A model generated the notes under the pieces. It was not told where the DNA came from. It ran no database searches and worked only from the letters and a program-made list of their open reading frames with translations. A DNA stretch of 64,000 nt from assembly GCA_002393195.1 (NCBI GenBank), contig DGIK01000210.1:41426-105425 (forward strand), in the 5' to 3' direction. Origin of the DNA: Bacteroidales bacterium UBA3824 (GTDB taxonomy: Bacteria; Bacteroidota; Bacteroidia; Bacteroidales; UBA3824). A program made the translations under genes and the position numbers. Each line of letters opens with the position of its first letter. The first letter of the stretch is position 1. Below, piece after piece: positions 51,979-61,813 of the stretch.

Positions 51979-52776
51979 TTACGGATGTGGTGTCTTATTG
52001 TACACGGTTTCAAATACTTCGATGTTTTTCATTGCCGAAAAATAGCCCAAACAGGTAACATCGGGGTCGGAGCATTTGAAAATCGGCGTGGGGTTCATAT
52101 TGTCGATTTGGAGACCGTAGAGATAATTGTAGGTCTCGTAGTCGATGGTCATGATTTCGAGGCGCATTTGGTCGCCGTCATAGACAATCATCTCATCGTC
52201 AAGCTCCATATCTGAATCGTAATAGAGGCTCATCGTGCATGGAAACTCACCCTTGCCGCTGATTGTGCCCCAAGCGTAAATCTTGCCATTACGCCAAATA
52301 TCCACACGCACGTACTTTGTAACAGTGTCGGGATTGTCGATTATGTCAAACTGCCAACACTGCATCCAGTCCATCAACTCCGCCCAGACAAATTCAGGTT
52401 CGGTGGTCTTGACGGGTTCGTTGACGGTGGAAACGGCGGTGTAGGTAAGTCCGTCGTTCTTTACTTCGAGAGTGTACTGATGGCCGGGCACGACGTCGAT
52501 GTTTTTGGCAGGACGATAGAAGCCGTCGCTTTGGAACTCGAGTTCGGTGGCAGTGCCGTCGTCGGCAATGATGCGGACCGATTCGCATTTGAGGCCGGGC
52601 GACTTCACAGAATCGTTCATATTGCGCGTGCGGGTGAATTTCACCTCGGTCTTGTCGCTTGTAAGGATGCCCTCGATGACCGGCAGCGGGTCTATCTCGT
52701 GATAGTCGAGGTCTATTTCCTTTTCGCACGATGCGAAGATTGTCAGGGCTGCCAATATGTAAAAAATCTTTTTCAT
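51979..52776 (-). CDS. DUF4249 family lipoprotein
   Basis: 265 residues; lipoprotein signal with IFASC (Cys17). CEKEIDLDYHEIDPLPVIEG is the typical DUF4249 start, followed by beta-rich sequence (TRTRNMNDSVKSPG, VVPGHQYTLEVKNDG, YVRVDIWRNGKIYAWG). The family regularly follows a TonB-dependent receptor, as here (12 nt downstream of 52789-55074), and probably acts as its surface partner in the way SusD does for SusC. Ligand unknown. Confidence 0.9.
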   Translation of the reverse strand: MKKIFYILAALTIFASCEKEIDLDYHEIDPLPVIEGILTSDKTEVKFTRTRNMNDSVKSPGLKCESVRIIADDGTATELEFQSDGFYRPAKNIDVVPGHQYTLEVKNDGLTYTAVSTVNEPVKTTEPEFVWAELMDWMQCWQFDIIDNPDTVTKYVRVDIWRNGKIYAWGTISGKGEFPCTMSLYYDSDMELDDEMIVYDGDQMRLEIMTIDYETYNYLYGLQIDNMNPTPIFKCSDPDVTCLGYFSAMKNIEVFETVYNKTPHP

Positions 52777-52788
52777 TTTTATAAAAAA

Positions 52789-55074
52789 TTAAAACTTAAT
52801 CGTATAAGTTACCGACGGGATGATGCCGAAGAGCGATGTCTGAACGGTTTTGGTGCCGGAGGGTTTGGTGTCGTCGTTCTCAAACGAAATCATGTACGGG
52901 TTGTAATGATTGTAGAGGTTGTAGATTCCAAAACTCCAAATCCTTGTGTAGTTGGGACGCTCTTTGGTATTGTTGATGCCCACGTCTAAGCGGTGGTAGG
53001 CAGGTGCGCGGTAGCCGTTGCGCTCGTTGAAATAATAAAGCGTCCAATTGACAGCCTCAAATTTTGCGCTCGGAGCGGTGAGAGCCTGTCCCGATGTATA
53101 GACCCAAGTTGCCGAAAGATCCCATTTGTGGTTCAGGCGGTACATTCCAACGATTGAGATGTCGTGGCGGCGGTCGTTGGAGGCTGTGTACCAACGGTTT
53201 TGGTTGATGCCGTCGATTTTGTTTTCAACCCACGAAAGAGTGTATGAAAGCCATCCTGTGAAGTCGCCTAAATTTTTCTTTACGTAAAACTCCGCGCCGT
53301 ATGCCCTGCCTTCGCCACGAAGCACAATGCGCTCCATTTCGACAGCCGAGGCGAGGTCTTTGCCGTCCTTGTAGTCGTAAACATTGTCGATTTGCTTGTA
53401 GTAGCCCTCGATAGAAAACTCGTACTTTTTGTCCTTGGTTTCAGCCATATAGCCCGCGCTTATCTGGTCGGCAATCTGCGGTTTTATGATGTTGCTAATC
53501 ATCATTGCGCGGCTCAGGGGCGACGAAAGTCCGTTGTCGAGCACAAACTGAATGTTTTGAGTGGTGCGGCAATATCCTGCCTTGATGCTCTGATGGTCGG
53601 TGAGCTGCTGTTTCATGCTGAAACGCGGTTCGATGGAGATGTTCTGTTTTACGACCTCGCCTTTTTTGTAATGGAGGGTGTCGATGATTTCGCCGAGGTT
53701 GTCGAGATTGTAGAATGGCGCACCGCCCAAAGCATTGAAAATAACACCCCTTACGCCAGCGGAGATTTCGAGACCAAAATCCGTCTTCCAATCGCCCGAA
53801 ATCCAAGCGGAATATTCGTTGGCGTCGCGGAGTTCGCGCTCGGTAATGTCCTGGTACTTAAATTCGAGCGATTTGAGGTTGATGTGGTCAAATTGGAAAC
53901 CGACATTGATTTTGTGGTTTTGGGTTGGATTGATAAGTATGTTTTCGCGGACGGCATGATGACGGTTGTAAGCGTCGGCCTCATTGTTCATTCCCAACAC
54001 TTTGATATGCTCATCGTAGGCATAGTTGCTGTAAATGAGCGATGTTTTTGCGCTCACGTGCTGCGAAAAATTGTGCTTGAAATCGAATGTTGCGGCAGTG
54101 TTGCCCCAGTGCATTGCAGCCACGTCGTCTTTCATGACCATATTGTCCCTGCCACGGAAAAACATCACGTTGAAAGTGCCGTTTTTGTAAGGCTTTGCGG
54201 TAACTTTGGCGTTGACATCGTAGAAATTGATGGTGTAATCCTTCCACTTTTTGGTCGGCTTGAGGAAAATCTCAAAGTATGTGCGCCTTGCCGCGAGGAA
54301 AAACGATGCTTTGTTTTTCACGATTGGACCATCGACAGCAAATTTTGACGAAAGAAGTCCGATCGAGGCGTTGAGACCGTAATTTTCCATATCGCCGCTG
54401 CGTGTGCTGATGTCAAAAATCGACGCAGACGCTCCTCCAAACTGCGCCGGAATCGCACCTTTATAAAGCGACGCATTGGTGAGCGCCTCGTCGTTGAAAG
54501 TAGAAAAAACGCCCATCAAATGGCCTGCATTGTAGATTGCGGCATTGTCGAGGAGGATGAGGTTTTGTGTGGCATTGCCGCCGCGCACTTGAAATCCGCA
54601 CGAACCGTCGCCCTCGCTCTTGACGCCGGGCAGGAGTTGTATGGATTTGATGACGTCGCGCTCGCCCATCAGAGCCGGCACTTTTGCCATTTCGGACATC
54701 TGTATGTTTTCAACGCCAATAATCACGTTTTCGGTGCGGCTGCGTCCGTGCTTGGCGGTTACATTTACCTCGGCTATTTCTTTGGTATCCTCGTCCATTG
54801 TGATAGTTACCTTTTCGCTGCCAGAATTGAATGTCTTGTCCAACGCCGTGTAGCCCAAGCAATTGAAAGAGAGTGTGGCGGGCATTTGCTTCACCTTGAT
54901 GATGAAATTGCCCTCGGAATCGGAGATGGTTCCGTTGGTAGTACCCTTCTCCGCCACCGCAACAAACGGAAGCGGATTGCCCTTGGTGTCAATCACGACA
55001 CCCTGAATCTTAGCCGTCTGAGCCGCCACCAACAGCGGCATCAGCAAAATCAAAATTAGTGCGATTCTTTTCAT
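52789..55074 (-). CDS. TonB-dependent receptor with CarboxypepD_reg-like domain, paired with DUF4249
   Basis: 761 residues from the ATG at 55074, where a signal peptide begins (MKRIALILILLMPLLVAAQ). CarboxypepD_reg-like domain at about 22-100 (EKGTTNGTISDSEGNFIIKV), plug domain (about 110-220; IQLLPGVKSEGDGSCGFQVR, GGNATQNLILLDNAAIYNAG) and a barrel ending VTYTIKF. It moves an unknown ligand across the outer membrane using TonB energy. The frame extends to 55140, but the extra 22 residues are basic and a promoter lies inside it. Co-transcribed with the DUF4249 gene. Confidence 0.93.
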   Translation of the reverse strand: MKRIALILILLMPLLVAAQTAKIQGVVIDTKGNPLPFVAVAEKGTTNGTISDSEGNFIIKVKQMPATLSFNCLGYTALDKTFNSGSEKVTITMDEDTKEIAEVNVTAKHGRSRTENVIIGVENIQMSEMAKVPALMGERDVIKSIQLLPGVKSEGDGSCGFQVRGGNATQNLILLDNAAIYNAGHLMGVFSTFNDEALTNASLYKGAIPAQFGGASASIFDISTRSGDMENYGLNASIGLLSSKFAVDGPIVKNKASFFLAARRTYFEIFLKPTKKWKDYTINFYDVNAKVTAKPYKNGTFNVMFFRGRDNMVMKDDVAAMHWGNTAATFDFKHNFSQHVSAKTSLIYSNYAYDEHIKVLGMNNEADAYNRHHAVRENILINPTQNHKINVGFQFDHINLKSLEFKYQDITERELRDANEYSAWISGDWKTDFGLEISAGVRGVIFNALGGAPFYNLDNLGEIIDTLHYKKGEVVKQNISIEPRFSMKQQLTDHQSIKAGYCRTTQNIQFVLDNGLSSPLSRAMMISNIIKPQIADQISAGYMAETKDKKYEFSIEGYYKQIDNVYDYKDGKDLASAVEMERIVLRGEGRAYGAEFYVKKNLGDFTGWLSYTLSWVENKIDGINQNRWYTASNDRRHDISIVGMYRLNHKWDLSATWVYTSGQALTAPSAKFEAVNWTLYYFNERNGYRAPAYHRLDVGINNTKERPNYTRIWSFGIYNLYNHYNPYMISFENDDTKPSGTKTVQTSLFGIIPSVTYTIKF

Positions 55075-55104
55075 AATTTGTTTAATAACTTTTGTTTTAC
55101 GCCG

Positions 55105-55138
55105 CAAAATTACATCGCGTAACCTGCAACCAAGTTGC
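55105..55138 (-). promoter_or_regulatory. Promoter with overlapping palindrome for the receptor/DUF4249 operon
   Basis: TAATTTTG (55112-55105) with TTG at 55133-55131, 18 nt apart on the minus strand. GCAAC-CAA-GTTGC (55126-55138) is a perfect 5-bp palindrome over the -33 element and could be an operator. Confidence 0.55.
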
Positions 55139-55419
55139 AAAATGCGGAATTTTTATTTAGAGTTTTACATTTGAGGGAATTTCGCGCGCTCCTTCATTGT
55201 TTTTCGCAAGTATGACGGATGACGGAAAGATTTGTTACAAGAGATGTGAAAAAAAATGAAAAATTTTTGTATTTTGTATCATTAATGGCAACGACGGCGG
55301 TGTAAACAAATGTTAAAACGTTTTCACACGTCCACGTATGTTCAACGGCGTCGAGGTATGGCCTGCCAAGGAGTTTTTGGCGCGGCTGTGGAAGGGAAAA
55401 GTGATTTGTCCGTGAAAAC
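55139..55419. other. Intergenic stretch without recognisable features
   Basis: Together with the promoter just left of it, this forms a 345-nt gap between the receptor start and the end of the nitroreductase gene. Short open frames occur, but none has a good start, family resemblance or support; no hairpin terminator was found. Confidence 0.5.
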
Positions 55420-56409
55420 TCAACCCTCACAACCCTTTACCACCACCTCTTCTCTCGGCGCAATAGCCTTAGGTTCATTGCCATATCCCAATCGAATAAC
55501 CACTGACGGATAGGAAGTTAGATTGAGATTTTGGCGCAATTGGTCTTTCAACGACGGGATTTCGCAGGGCTGATTGCTGAAACTATATGCAATGCCTTCT
55601 GACGTGATTTTCAGGAGAAAACGCTCCAAAAACACGCCGAGAGCAACCCAATTTTTGGCGTTGTCGTCCTTGACGCAAAACACGCAGAAATGCGACACGG
55701 AGGCATTGACGGCGTTGTCGGTCTTGTTTTGGGCTTTGGGATTGAGAAACATTCCTATAATTCGCCTGCCAATTGGCTTGGGTGTCGCCGGAAATCCCAA
55801 CACATTATAACACAATCCATTGCGAGTTTCATTGACGTGCTTTTTGTTGAAACGCATCCACGAAATGAGTTCACGCTTAAAAGCCGTGTCAGTCATTTGA
55901 ATTATGTTGCCTTCGGTGATTTTTTGCTTGATCATTTCGGCTTCGCGGCTCTCAGAATTGCATATCATTACCGACGCATTATCATCATTATCAACATCTT
56001 GCAAAATATTTGCGGGAATGTTTTGCAGAAGATTTTCGGGAATCTTTGCACCGGTAAACTTGCCTCGATGAGTGTGGCGTTTTGGGATTGCGTCGAAAAG
56101 TGGGTCGTCATTGCAAACATCTTGTTTAGAGAATGTTACAATGATTTTGCCGTCGTTGAAGACATAATGGGAATCATAACCATAATGACGAGCGGCGGTC
56201 ATCAGATTTTCGGCAGCGCAACCAAGACTTATGAAAAGTTCACGGTCGTTGCCGTCCACAACGTCGAGACGCTTGGAGAAGTCTGGCGTGATAATGATTT
56301 CATTGTCAGCGACTTGAAACTGCCACGGCTGCGAATTGTGTCCCGAAGGCGCAAGTATTGCAAACGAAATCAAAAGTTTTGCAAGTTCGATGAATGTTAT
56401 TGGTTCCAT
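55420..56409 (-). CDS. Nitroreductase-family (Acg-like) FMN-binding protein
   Basis: 329 residues. LAPSGHNSQPWQF (about 19-31) is the FMN-binding start of the nitroreductase fold; LFISLGCAAENLMTAARHYG and PKRHTHRGKFTG fit the longer Acg-type branch in which the domain is duplicated and often inactive. VALGVFLERFLLKITSEGIA and YPSVVIRLGYGNEP are the matching late motifs. Cytoplasmic; substrate unknown. It stands alone on the minus strand. Confidence 0.88.
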   Translation of the reverse strand: MEPITFIELAKLLISFAILAPSGHNSQPWQFQVADNEIIITPDFSKRLDVVDGNDRELFISLGCAAENLMTAARHYGYDSHYVFNDGKIIVTFSKQDVCNDDPLFDAIPKRHTHRGKFTGAKIPENLLQNIPANILQDVDNDDNASVMICNSESREAEMIKQKITEGNIIQMTDTAFKRELISWMRFNKKHVNETRNGLCYNVLGFPATPKPIGRRIIGMFLNPKAQNKTDNAVNASVSHFCVFCVKDDNAKNWVALGVFLERFLLKITSEGIAYSFSNQPCEIPSLKDQLRQNLNLTSYPSVVIRLGYGNEPKAIAPREEVVVKGCEG

Positions 56410-56467
56410 TTTGTATTATAGTAGTTGCAAAGTTGAATTTTGTCCATATCGTTTATTTGTAATCGTA

Positions 56468-56475
56468 CAAATGTA
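56468..56475 (-). promoter_or_regulatory. Possible -7 box of the nitroreductase gene
   Basis: TACATTTG on the minus strand, 58 nt before the ATG at 56409; no -33 element seen. Confidence 0.3.
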
Positions 56476-56515
56476 GAGATTATTGGCGAAAAACTTATAT
56501 TTTTTTCGTGAAAAT

Positions 56516-58141
56516 TTACGGAAAATGTGTCTCCTTCCGCCTCAGCCCCTCCACCTTCGACTTTAATGCGCGGAAGGTAACGTCTTCTTGTATCGCCATT
56601 GTTTTCATAATTGCAGGCTTGTCGAAACCTTTGGAAACCAATATTTTATAAAACGTTTGACGCGGATTGATGCCAGGGTATTCGTCGTCGATTTGGGCAA
56701 GAAGGCTGAGGTCAATGGTCTTGAAATATTCAAGGAATTTTTCGTAATCCTTTTTGTTCCACTGACCCGAATTGCCGTTTTCAACAAAAATACTGTCGTA
56801 GAGGATTTTGCCGTCGTGATAAATCTCGGCGTAACGGGTCTCAATTTCAGTGATTTTGCGCTGCAAACGTTGGATTTCCTTGTCGGTTTCGTCAGATCTT
56901 TCAAGAGTGTTGAGTTCGTCGATACGGTCGCGCGACTCTTTGAGTATCTGACGGTTAATAGATAATTCGCGCTCATAACGGCGTTTCTGAATCACCACCA
57001 CAAACACCATCGCCGCCACCAATATCACAAACGCAATAATCCAACGCTGAAAACGGTTCTGATTTTCAAGTTGTTGCCTGTCAAAATCGAATTTTAGACC
57101 GTTTTGCGACACTTTGTAATCGTTCACCCAATTAATCAGAATGTTTTTGATTGAGATGACCACATCAGCCATTTTCGCAGCTTTCTTATAATCGCCGATG
57201 AGTTTGTAATGATTGTAAAACTCCTCGTATGCAATCAATTGCGGATACGAAACCATAATCGGATTGTTTTGGAAAAAATCCTCAGCCTCGGCAGTAAGAC
57301 CACGGTGAAAATACAACTTCAAAATGGCGATTTTGGCATAATCGGCTGCAAAAGATTGAGGTCTGTCATAGAGCACTTTACGAGCATAACGCTCACATTT
57401 TTGGGGTTCGTCGTCGGCAAGAATCCACGCATAATTGCTCAGATAATAATAGTCGGTGGTATCGGCAACGCAAAGACGCATATTGAGTTTTGCAGCGTCG
57501 GGGTTGCGGTCGGGATTATGGTCGATAAAAAGAAAAAACGCCTTCATAATGCGTCCATAATCCTTTTCACGCTGATTGTGAGCATATTTGGCAACGGTAT
57601 CGAGCAACGGCATCGCCGCCTTATAATCAAGATTGTTAGTATTGTAACTAAGATTTACAGACGCAAGCATATATTTCAACTCGCTGTTGTCCAACGATTT
57701 AATGATAGTTTCAGCCTGTTTGAGGCAATATACGCCATCGTTGTGCCGAGCGGAGATGTAGAGTTTGAGACTTTTTAAGAGCAATGAATATGCAAGTTTC
57801 TCATAATCAGAGTTTTTTATGTAATAATCAATCAAACTATTGATGCGCAAAGTGTCGGCAAAAGATTTAATCGCAAAAACATTGTCGTCGGTGTTGTAAT
57901 AATCAAAATATTCGTTCAAAAAGTCGCAGTACATACTGTCGGCGTGCGACATCGGCGGACGGATTTCGGACTTATGATTGTTGAAATACTCCTGCGCCAT
58001 CTTGTACTCGCCATCGTTTATCAACCCGTAAACCTTATCGAAAAGCGGTTGGTTTACAGATGATTGAGTGCAAGCGGCAAGGAGGAGCATTGCGACAAAA
58101 AATGTGATAAGTGATGACTGTATTCGGTCTGCGGTAATCAT
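56516..58141 (-). CDS. TPR-like lipoprotein with TM segment, coiled coil and HTH-like C-terminus (paralogue of 1-1531)
   Basis: 541 residues from the ATG at 58141, which opens a lipoprotein signal (MLLLAAC). The frame is open to 58420, but those residues have no signal and run through the -7 box. TPR-like helices fill residues 25-350 (EYKMAQEYFNNHKS), a membrane segment lies at about 362-382, then a coiled coil (ESRDRIDELNTLERSDETDK) and the C-terminal YPGINPRQTFYKILVSKGFD, VTFRALKSKVEGLRR, which looks HTH-like. The partial gene at 1-1531 has the same order and near-identical motifs. Probably a membrane-bound regulator; the signal it senses is unknown. Confidence 0.86.
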   Translation of the reverse strand: MITADRIQSSLITFFVAMLLLAACTQSSVNQPLFDKVYGLINDGEYKMAQEYFNNHKSEIRPPMSHADSMYCDFLNEYFDYYNTDDNVFAIKSFADTLRINSLIDYYIKNSDYEKLAYSLLLKSLKLYISARHNDGVYCLKQAETIIKSLDNSELKYMLASVNLSYNTNNLDYKAAMPLLDTVAKYAHNQREKDYGRIMKAFFLFIDHNPDRNPDAAKLNMRLCVADTTDYYYLSNYAWILADDEPQKCERYARKVLYDRPQSFAADYAKIAILKLYFHRGLTAEAEDFFQNNPIMVSYPQLIAYEEFYNHYKLIGDYKKAAKMADVVISIKNILINWVNDYKVSQNGLKFDFDRQQLENQNRFQRWIIAFVILVAAMVFVVVIQKRRYERELSINRQILKESRDRIDELNTLERSDETDKEIQRLQRKITEIETRYAEIYHDGKILYDSIFVENGNSGQWNKKDYEKFLEYFKTIDLSLLAQIDDEYPGINPRQTFYKILVSKGFDKPAIMKTMAIQEDVTFRALKSKVEGLRRKETHFP

Positions 58142-58161
58142 TTTGCATTGATTATTTGGTG

Positions 58162-58169
58162 CAAAGGTA
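58162..58169 (-). promoter_or_regulatory. -7 box of the TPR paralogue
   Basis: TACCTTTG on the minus strand, 20 nt before the ATG at 58141; -33 not evident. Confidence 0.45.
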
Positions 58170-58338
58170 ATCAGAATTATTGGTAAATCGAAATTAAAAA
58201 TGACTTTTATTAAATTCCCCCCAACCCCCTGATTCTCACCACGTAACAAAACGGCAACGCTGTTAAACTTTTCGCATCGAAATCCCTTTATATTGCTAAT
58301 TATCAACTTTTTACACCGCAACATTGGCAAAAAAAATA

Positions 58339-58371
58339 TTTGGAGGCAAGACGGTTTGATTGTTACCTTTG
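58339..58371 (+). promoter_or_regulatory. Promoter of the serine hydrolase gene
   Basis: TTTG (58339-58342) and TACCTTTG (58364-58371), 21 nt apart, 35 nt before the ATG at 58407. It lies in the upstream extension of the frame and so supports that start. Confidence 0.65.
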
Positions 58372-58406
58372 CAGACAGAAATTCAAACCACAAAATCTGT
58401 AAAAAA

Positions 58407-60002
58407 ATGAAAACATTCAAATCATTTGCAATGGCACTTGTATGTGCTTTGGCGTTGGGGTCTTGCTCGCAGGCTCAGCAACAGCCGCAGACTGTCAGCG
58501 AGAGGGTTGACAACTATTTTGCCGAAAACCCCGACAAGTTTATGGGCTCGATTGAGATTCAGGAAAACGGCAAGACTGTCTATCAGAAGTCGCTCGGATA
58601 CGCCGACATTGAGAACAAAATCGCCGTAAACGCTGACACCAAATTCCGCATCGGCTCTATCACCAAGACTTTTATGTCGGTGCTGGTGTTGAAGGCGGCG
58701 CAAGAGGGCAAACTCTCGCTCTCAGACCCGTTGAGCAAGTATTTTCCAGAGGCTCAAATCCCTAATGCAGAGCAAATTACGGTAGATATGCTACTCTACC
58801 ACCGCAGCGGACTCCGCGATGTGGTCAACGACAAATTCGATGAGTTTGCGACCTATTACACCAAGCCGCAGACCCGCGCACAGATGATTGAGCGCATTGC
58901 CAAGGCTGGCACTAACTTCGCGCCCGACAGCACTTTCCGCTACTGCAATTCGGGATTCATACTCCTGACCTACATCATTGAAGACGTGTGCGGCAAGAGT
59001 TACGGCGAATTGATGAACGAACAGATTATCAAACCGTTACAACTCGACAACACTGGCATCTGCACCACTCCAATCAATTCTAACGAGGGATTTGCGCAGT
59101 CGTTTAGCATTTCGGGCGAAAGGTTGGAAGAGTTTGACCCCTCGGCGGTTTTGGGTGCGGGCGCAATGTACTCCACTCCGGGCGACCTTTTGAAATTCTT
59201 CAACGCGCTCACTTCCGGCTACTTCGGCAACGGAATTTTTGAACAGATGAAGGATTTCAAGGACAATTGGGGGCGCGGACTGTTTCCAATGGGTTACGGT
59301 GATTACAAGGGTTTTGGACACACGGGCGGCATCCACGGTTTTGCTGCGGTGATGACTAAAATTGACGACAAAACCATCGTTTTTTGCTCCAACAGTTCGT
59401 TTTCTGACGCAACCAACTTGATGAACGCAATTCTTGGCATCGCTCCCGAACCCAAACCACAATACATCACCCTCCCCACCGAACAACTGAAAAAATGCGA
59501 GGGCAAGTACACTTGCGAACAGTTGAAAATGGATGTCGAAATCACTTCCACAGGCTCTCAACTTGCGGCGCAAGCAACTGGGCAGCCGAGTTTTCCGCTC
59601 GATGCAATTTCCGAAACAGAATTTGAGTTCAAGGCGGCAAGGGTAAAGATGGTTTTCGACTTGGCAAAACACACGTTCACATTGCATCAACACGGCGGCG
59701 AGTTCATTTTCAAAAAGACCGACGAGGTGGAAAATCCACAATATCAAGCCGTTAATACCGAACAATTAAAAAAATATGAAGGCGTTTATCATTCCAACGC
59801 TTTGGGAATGGATCTCACTGTGGCTGTCAAGGACGGACAGTTGACAGGTCAGGGCACAGGTCAGCCCTCATTTCCGCTTAACGCAACGGCAGAAAACGAA
59901 TTTGAGTTCAAACCCGCCGGCATCGTGATTCGCTTCGACGTGGATAACAACAAATTGACGCTGCGTCAGAGGGGAATGGATTTTGAATTGGTGAAAAAAT
60001 AG
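58407..60002 (+). CDS. Serine hydrolase, beta-lactamase class C / D-aminopeptidase-like, with two C-terminal DUF3471-like repeats
   Basis: 531 residues; lipoprotein signal with ALGSC (Cys20). The penicillin-binding fold motifs are complete: Ser84-x-x-Lys87 (GSITKT), Tyr179-x-Asn181 (RYCNSG) and GHTGGIHGF. Two beta-barrel repeats follow the catalytic domain (about 350-440 and 450-531), each starting TEQLKK(C/Y)EG and containing GTGQPSFPLDA-like text, similar to lipocalin-like DUF3471 tails. Substrate could be a peptide, ester or peptidoglycan fragment; it should not be called a resistance enzyme from sequence alone. Confidence 0.92.
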   Translation: MKTFKSFAMALVCALALGSCSQAQQQPQTVSERVDNYFAENPDKFMGSIEIQENGKTVYQKSLGYADIENKIAVNADTKFRIGSITKTFMSVLVLKAAQEGKLSLSDPLSKYFPEAQIPNAEQITVDMLLYHRSGLRDVVNDKFDEFATYYTKPQTRAQMIERIAKAGTNFAPDSTFRYCNSGFILLTYIIEDVCGKSYGELMNEQIIKPLQLDNTGICTTPINSNEGFAQSFSISGERLEEFDPSAVLGAGAMYSTPGDLLKFFNALTSGYFGNGIFEQMKDFKDNWGRGLFPMGYGDYKGFGHTGGIHGFAAVMTKIDDKTIVFCSNSSFSDATNLMNAILGIAPEPKPQYITLPTEQLKKCEGKYTCEQLKMDVEITSTGSQLAAQATGQPSFPLDAISETEFEFKAARVKMVFDLAKHTFTLHQHGGEFIFKKTDEVENPQYQAVNTEQLKKYEGVYHSNALGMDLTVAVKDGQLTGQGTGQPSFPLNATAENEFEFKPAGIVIRFDVDNNKLTLRQRGMDFELVKK

Positions 60003-60072
60003 GATTGGCAGAAAATTGTTGCGGAATTGAAAAAATTTCCATATCTTGCAGCCGAATTACAACTAAAACATT

Positions 60073-60690
60073 ATGAAAAACACAATTTCAGCGTTAACAA
60101 TAGTAATAATCTTGGCGCTTGCCGCCTGCCAAAACTCTAACGATATGGAAATTTACAAATTCTCCGTAAAAGACCGCAAGGGCAACGATGTGAGCCTTGC
60201 CGACTACAAGGGTAAGGTGCTCTTGATTGTAAACACCGCCACCCGCTGTGGATTCACGCCGCAATACACCGAACTCGAAGCCCTCTACGAGAAGTATTCC
60301 GCCAAGGGTTTGGAAATCCTTGATTTTCCCTGTAACCAATTTGGGCAGCAAGCCCCCGGCACCGAGGAAGAGATTCACGAGTTTTGCCAATTGAACTACA
60401 ACACCAAGTTCCCACAGTTCAAGAAGATAGAGGTCAACGGCGATAATCAGTCGCCGCTGTTTGCCTACTTGAAATCGCAAAAGGGTTTCAAGGGTTTTGA
60501 CCCCAACCATCAGATAGGCAAAATCCTCATCGATATGCTCTCGAAGGCTAATCCCGACTACGACAAGAATCCCGACATCAAGTGGAATTTCACCAAATTT
60601 CTCATCGACCGCAACGGCAACGTAATAGAACGTTACGAGCCAACAGAGGATATCAAGGTGATAGAAAAGGCTGTGGAAGGGTTGTTGTAA
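60073..60690 (+). CDS. Glutathione peroxidase-family thiol peroxidase, lipoprotein form
   Basis: 205 residues, with a lipoprotein signal (LALAACQN, Cys19) ahead of the standard fold. VNTATRCGFTPQY contains the peroxidatic Cys59 in place of selenocysteine; LDFPCNQFGQQAPG carries the likely resolving Cys87 and the conserved Gln; KWNFTKFLIDRNG is the third motif. It removes peroxides, most likely using thioredoxin-like reductants. Membrane attachment on the periplasmic side is inferred from the lipobox. It lies 70 nt after the serine hydrolase on the same strand and may share its transcript. Confidence 0.93.
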   Translation: MKNTISALTIVIILALAACQNSNDMEIYKFSVKDRKGNDVSLADYKGKVLLIVNTATRCGFTPQYTELEALYEKYSAKGLEILDFPCNQFGQQAPGTEEEIHEFCQLNYNTKFPQFKKIEVNGDNQSPLFAYLKSQKGFKGFDPNHQIGKILIDMLSKANPDYDKNPDIKWNFTKFLIDRNGNVIERYEPTEDIKVIEKAVEGLL

Positions 60691-60731
60691 CACCCCCCCA
60701 CCCTACTCAAAAATTAACATCAAAATACCAA

Positions 60732-61727
60732 TTACAGCCTGTACCACAGCAACTGCAACGCCATATTGCCCAACACAAATACCGCGAAGAAGATGTCGAG
60801 CATCAACGACGGGCGACTGTTGTAAAACACTGTTACAAAGAGGATTGTAATTGGCAGGGCTGTCATTCTCATTGCTTGCAGGCTGAACATCGGCACAAAA
60901 TACGAACAGCATATCATTACAAACATTATCAGCAGCAGTCTGTAAGCGCGGCTGTGGAAGAGATTGTATTTCGCGTAGTCGTTGTAAATCAGCGCACTTG
61001 CAATGATAAGTTGCACAGCGTCAGCGGCAAGACAGATGACGCTGTTGTAGGTGATTGTGTGCAGACGAGTGTCGGAGATTTTGGTTTCAACGAAATCTTT
61101 GATTGGCTCCAATGTACCCTCAATCAGGTAATATATTGCAATGTAAAACAGCACGGGCGTCATAAATCCCAAAATATGGATGGCGAGTTCGTTGCCCTTG
61201 ATGGGACGGAACACCAATATTGCAATAAGCCCAACCGCGAGCATCACCGCCGCCGGAGCGCAAAACAGGAATCCAATGCCAAAAAACAGCCCCGCGTCAA
61301 AGAATGTGTGCGTGGCATTGTCCATACTATGACAGGCAAATATCTTGATGAGACCGAGCGTGATGAAAATATTGGCAACCTGTTCGGGCAGAAGCGTGTT
61401 GCAGGGTATGTAAGTGAGTGTTGATAACAAAAACACCAAAGCAAACATCGTCGGTTTGGCGCGGGTGAGTTCAAAGTCGGAGTTCAACAGCACAAGCAAT
61501 GAAATCTCCACGAAAATCAGCAACAACGACGCCACCTGCGTCCAACCGTTGATGCCACCGTCAAAAAGGTGTTCATAAATAGTGTTGAACAGCGGCATCC
61601 CATTTTCGGGCGGGATGATGTAACCCCTGATGCCCGATAGGAACATCGACGGCACAAGCAATCCCAATATTATTACTATTGCGATGATGATGTCGATGCC
61701 GTTTTGCTTTGCCTGTTTGAGTATCAT
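60732..61727 (-). CDS. Multi-pass membrane protein, DUF6427-like
   Basis: 331 residues from the ATG at 61727. About nine hydrophobic segments, with NTIYEHLFDGGINGWTQVAS near residue 50, TYIPCNTLLPEQVANIFITL and VFRPIKGNELAIHILGFMTP; the last is typical of the family I recall as DUF6427. Function unknown. The frame is open to 61832, but the promoter at 61747-61777 lies within the extension. Divergent from purD. Confidence 0.82.
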   Translation of the reverse strand: MILKQAKQNGIDIIIAIVIILGLLVPSMFLSGIRGYIIPPENGMPLFNTIYEHLFDGGINGWTQVASLLLIFVEISLLVLLNSDFELTRAKPTMFALVFLLSTLTYIPCNTLLPEQVANIFITLGLIKIFACHSMDNATHTFFDAGLFFGIGFLFCAPAAVMLAVGLIAILVFRPIKGNELAIHILGFMTPVLFYIAIYYLIEGTLEPIKDFVETKISDTRLHTITYNSVICLAADAVQLIIASALIYNDYAKYNLFHSRAYRLLLIMFVMICCSYFVPMFSLQAMRMTALPITILFVTVFYNSRPSLMLDIFFAVFVLGNMALQLLWYRL

Positions 61728-61746
61728 TTCCGTTTTTCTTTTGGGG

Positions 61747-61777
61747 CAAAGGTATGGATTATTTGGGAGATTGCAAA
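61747..61777 (-). promoter_or_regulatory. Promoter of the DUF6427-like gene
   Basis: TACCTTTG (61754-61747) and TTTG (61777-61774), 19 nt apart on the minus strand, 20 nt before the ATG. Confidence 0.65.
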
Positions 61778-61813
61778 ATAGAGGGTTAGTTAATTCGTAA
61801 TAATTTTCATCAT

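Noticed and set aside
55194..55430. 78-codon minus-strand frame in the gap before the nitroreductase
   Set aside because: No family resemblance, no promoter or coding character, and it overlaps the end of the nitroreductase gene.
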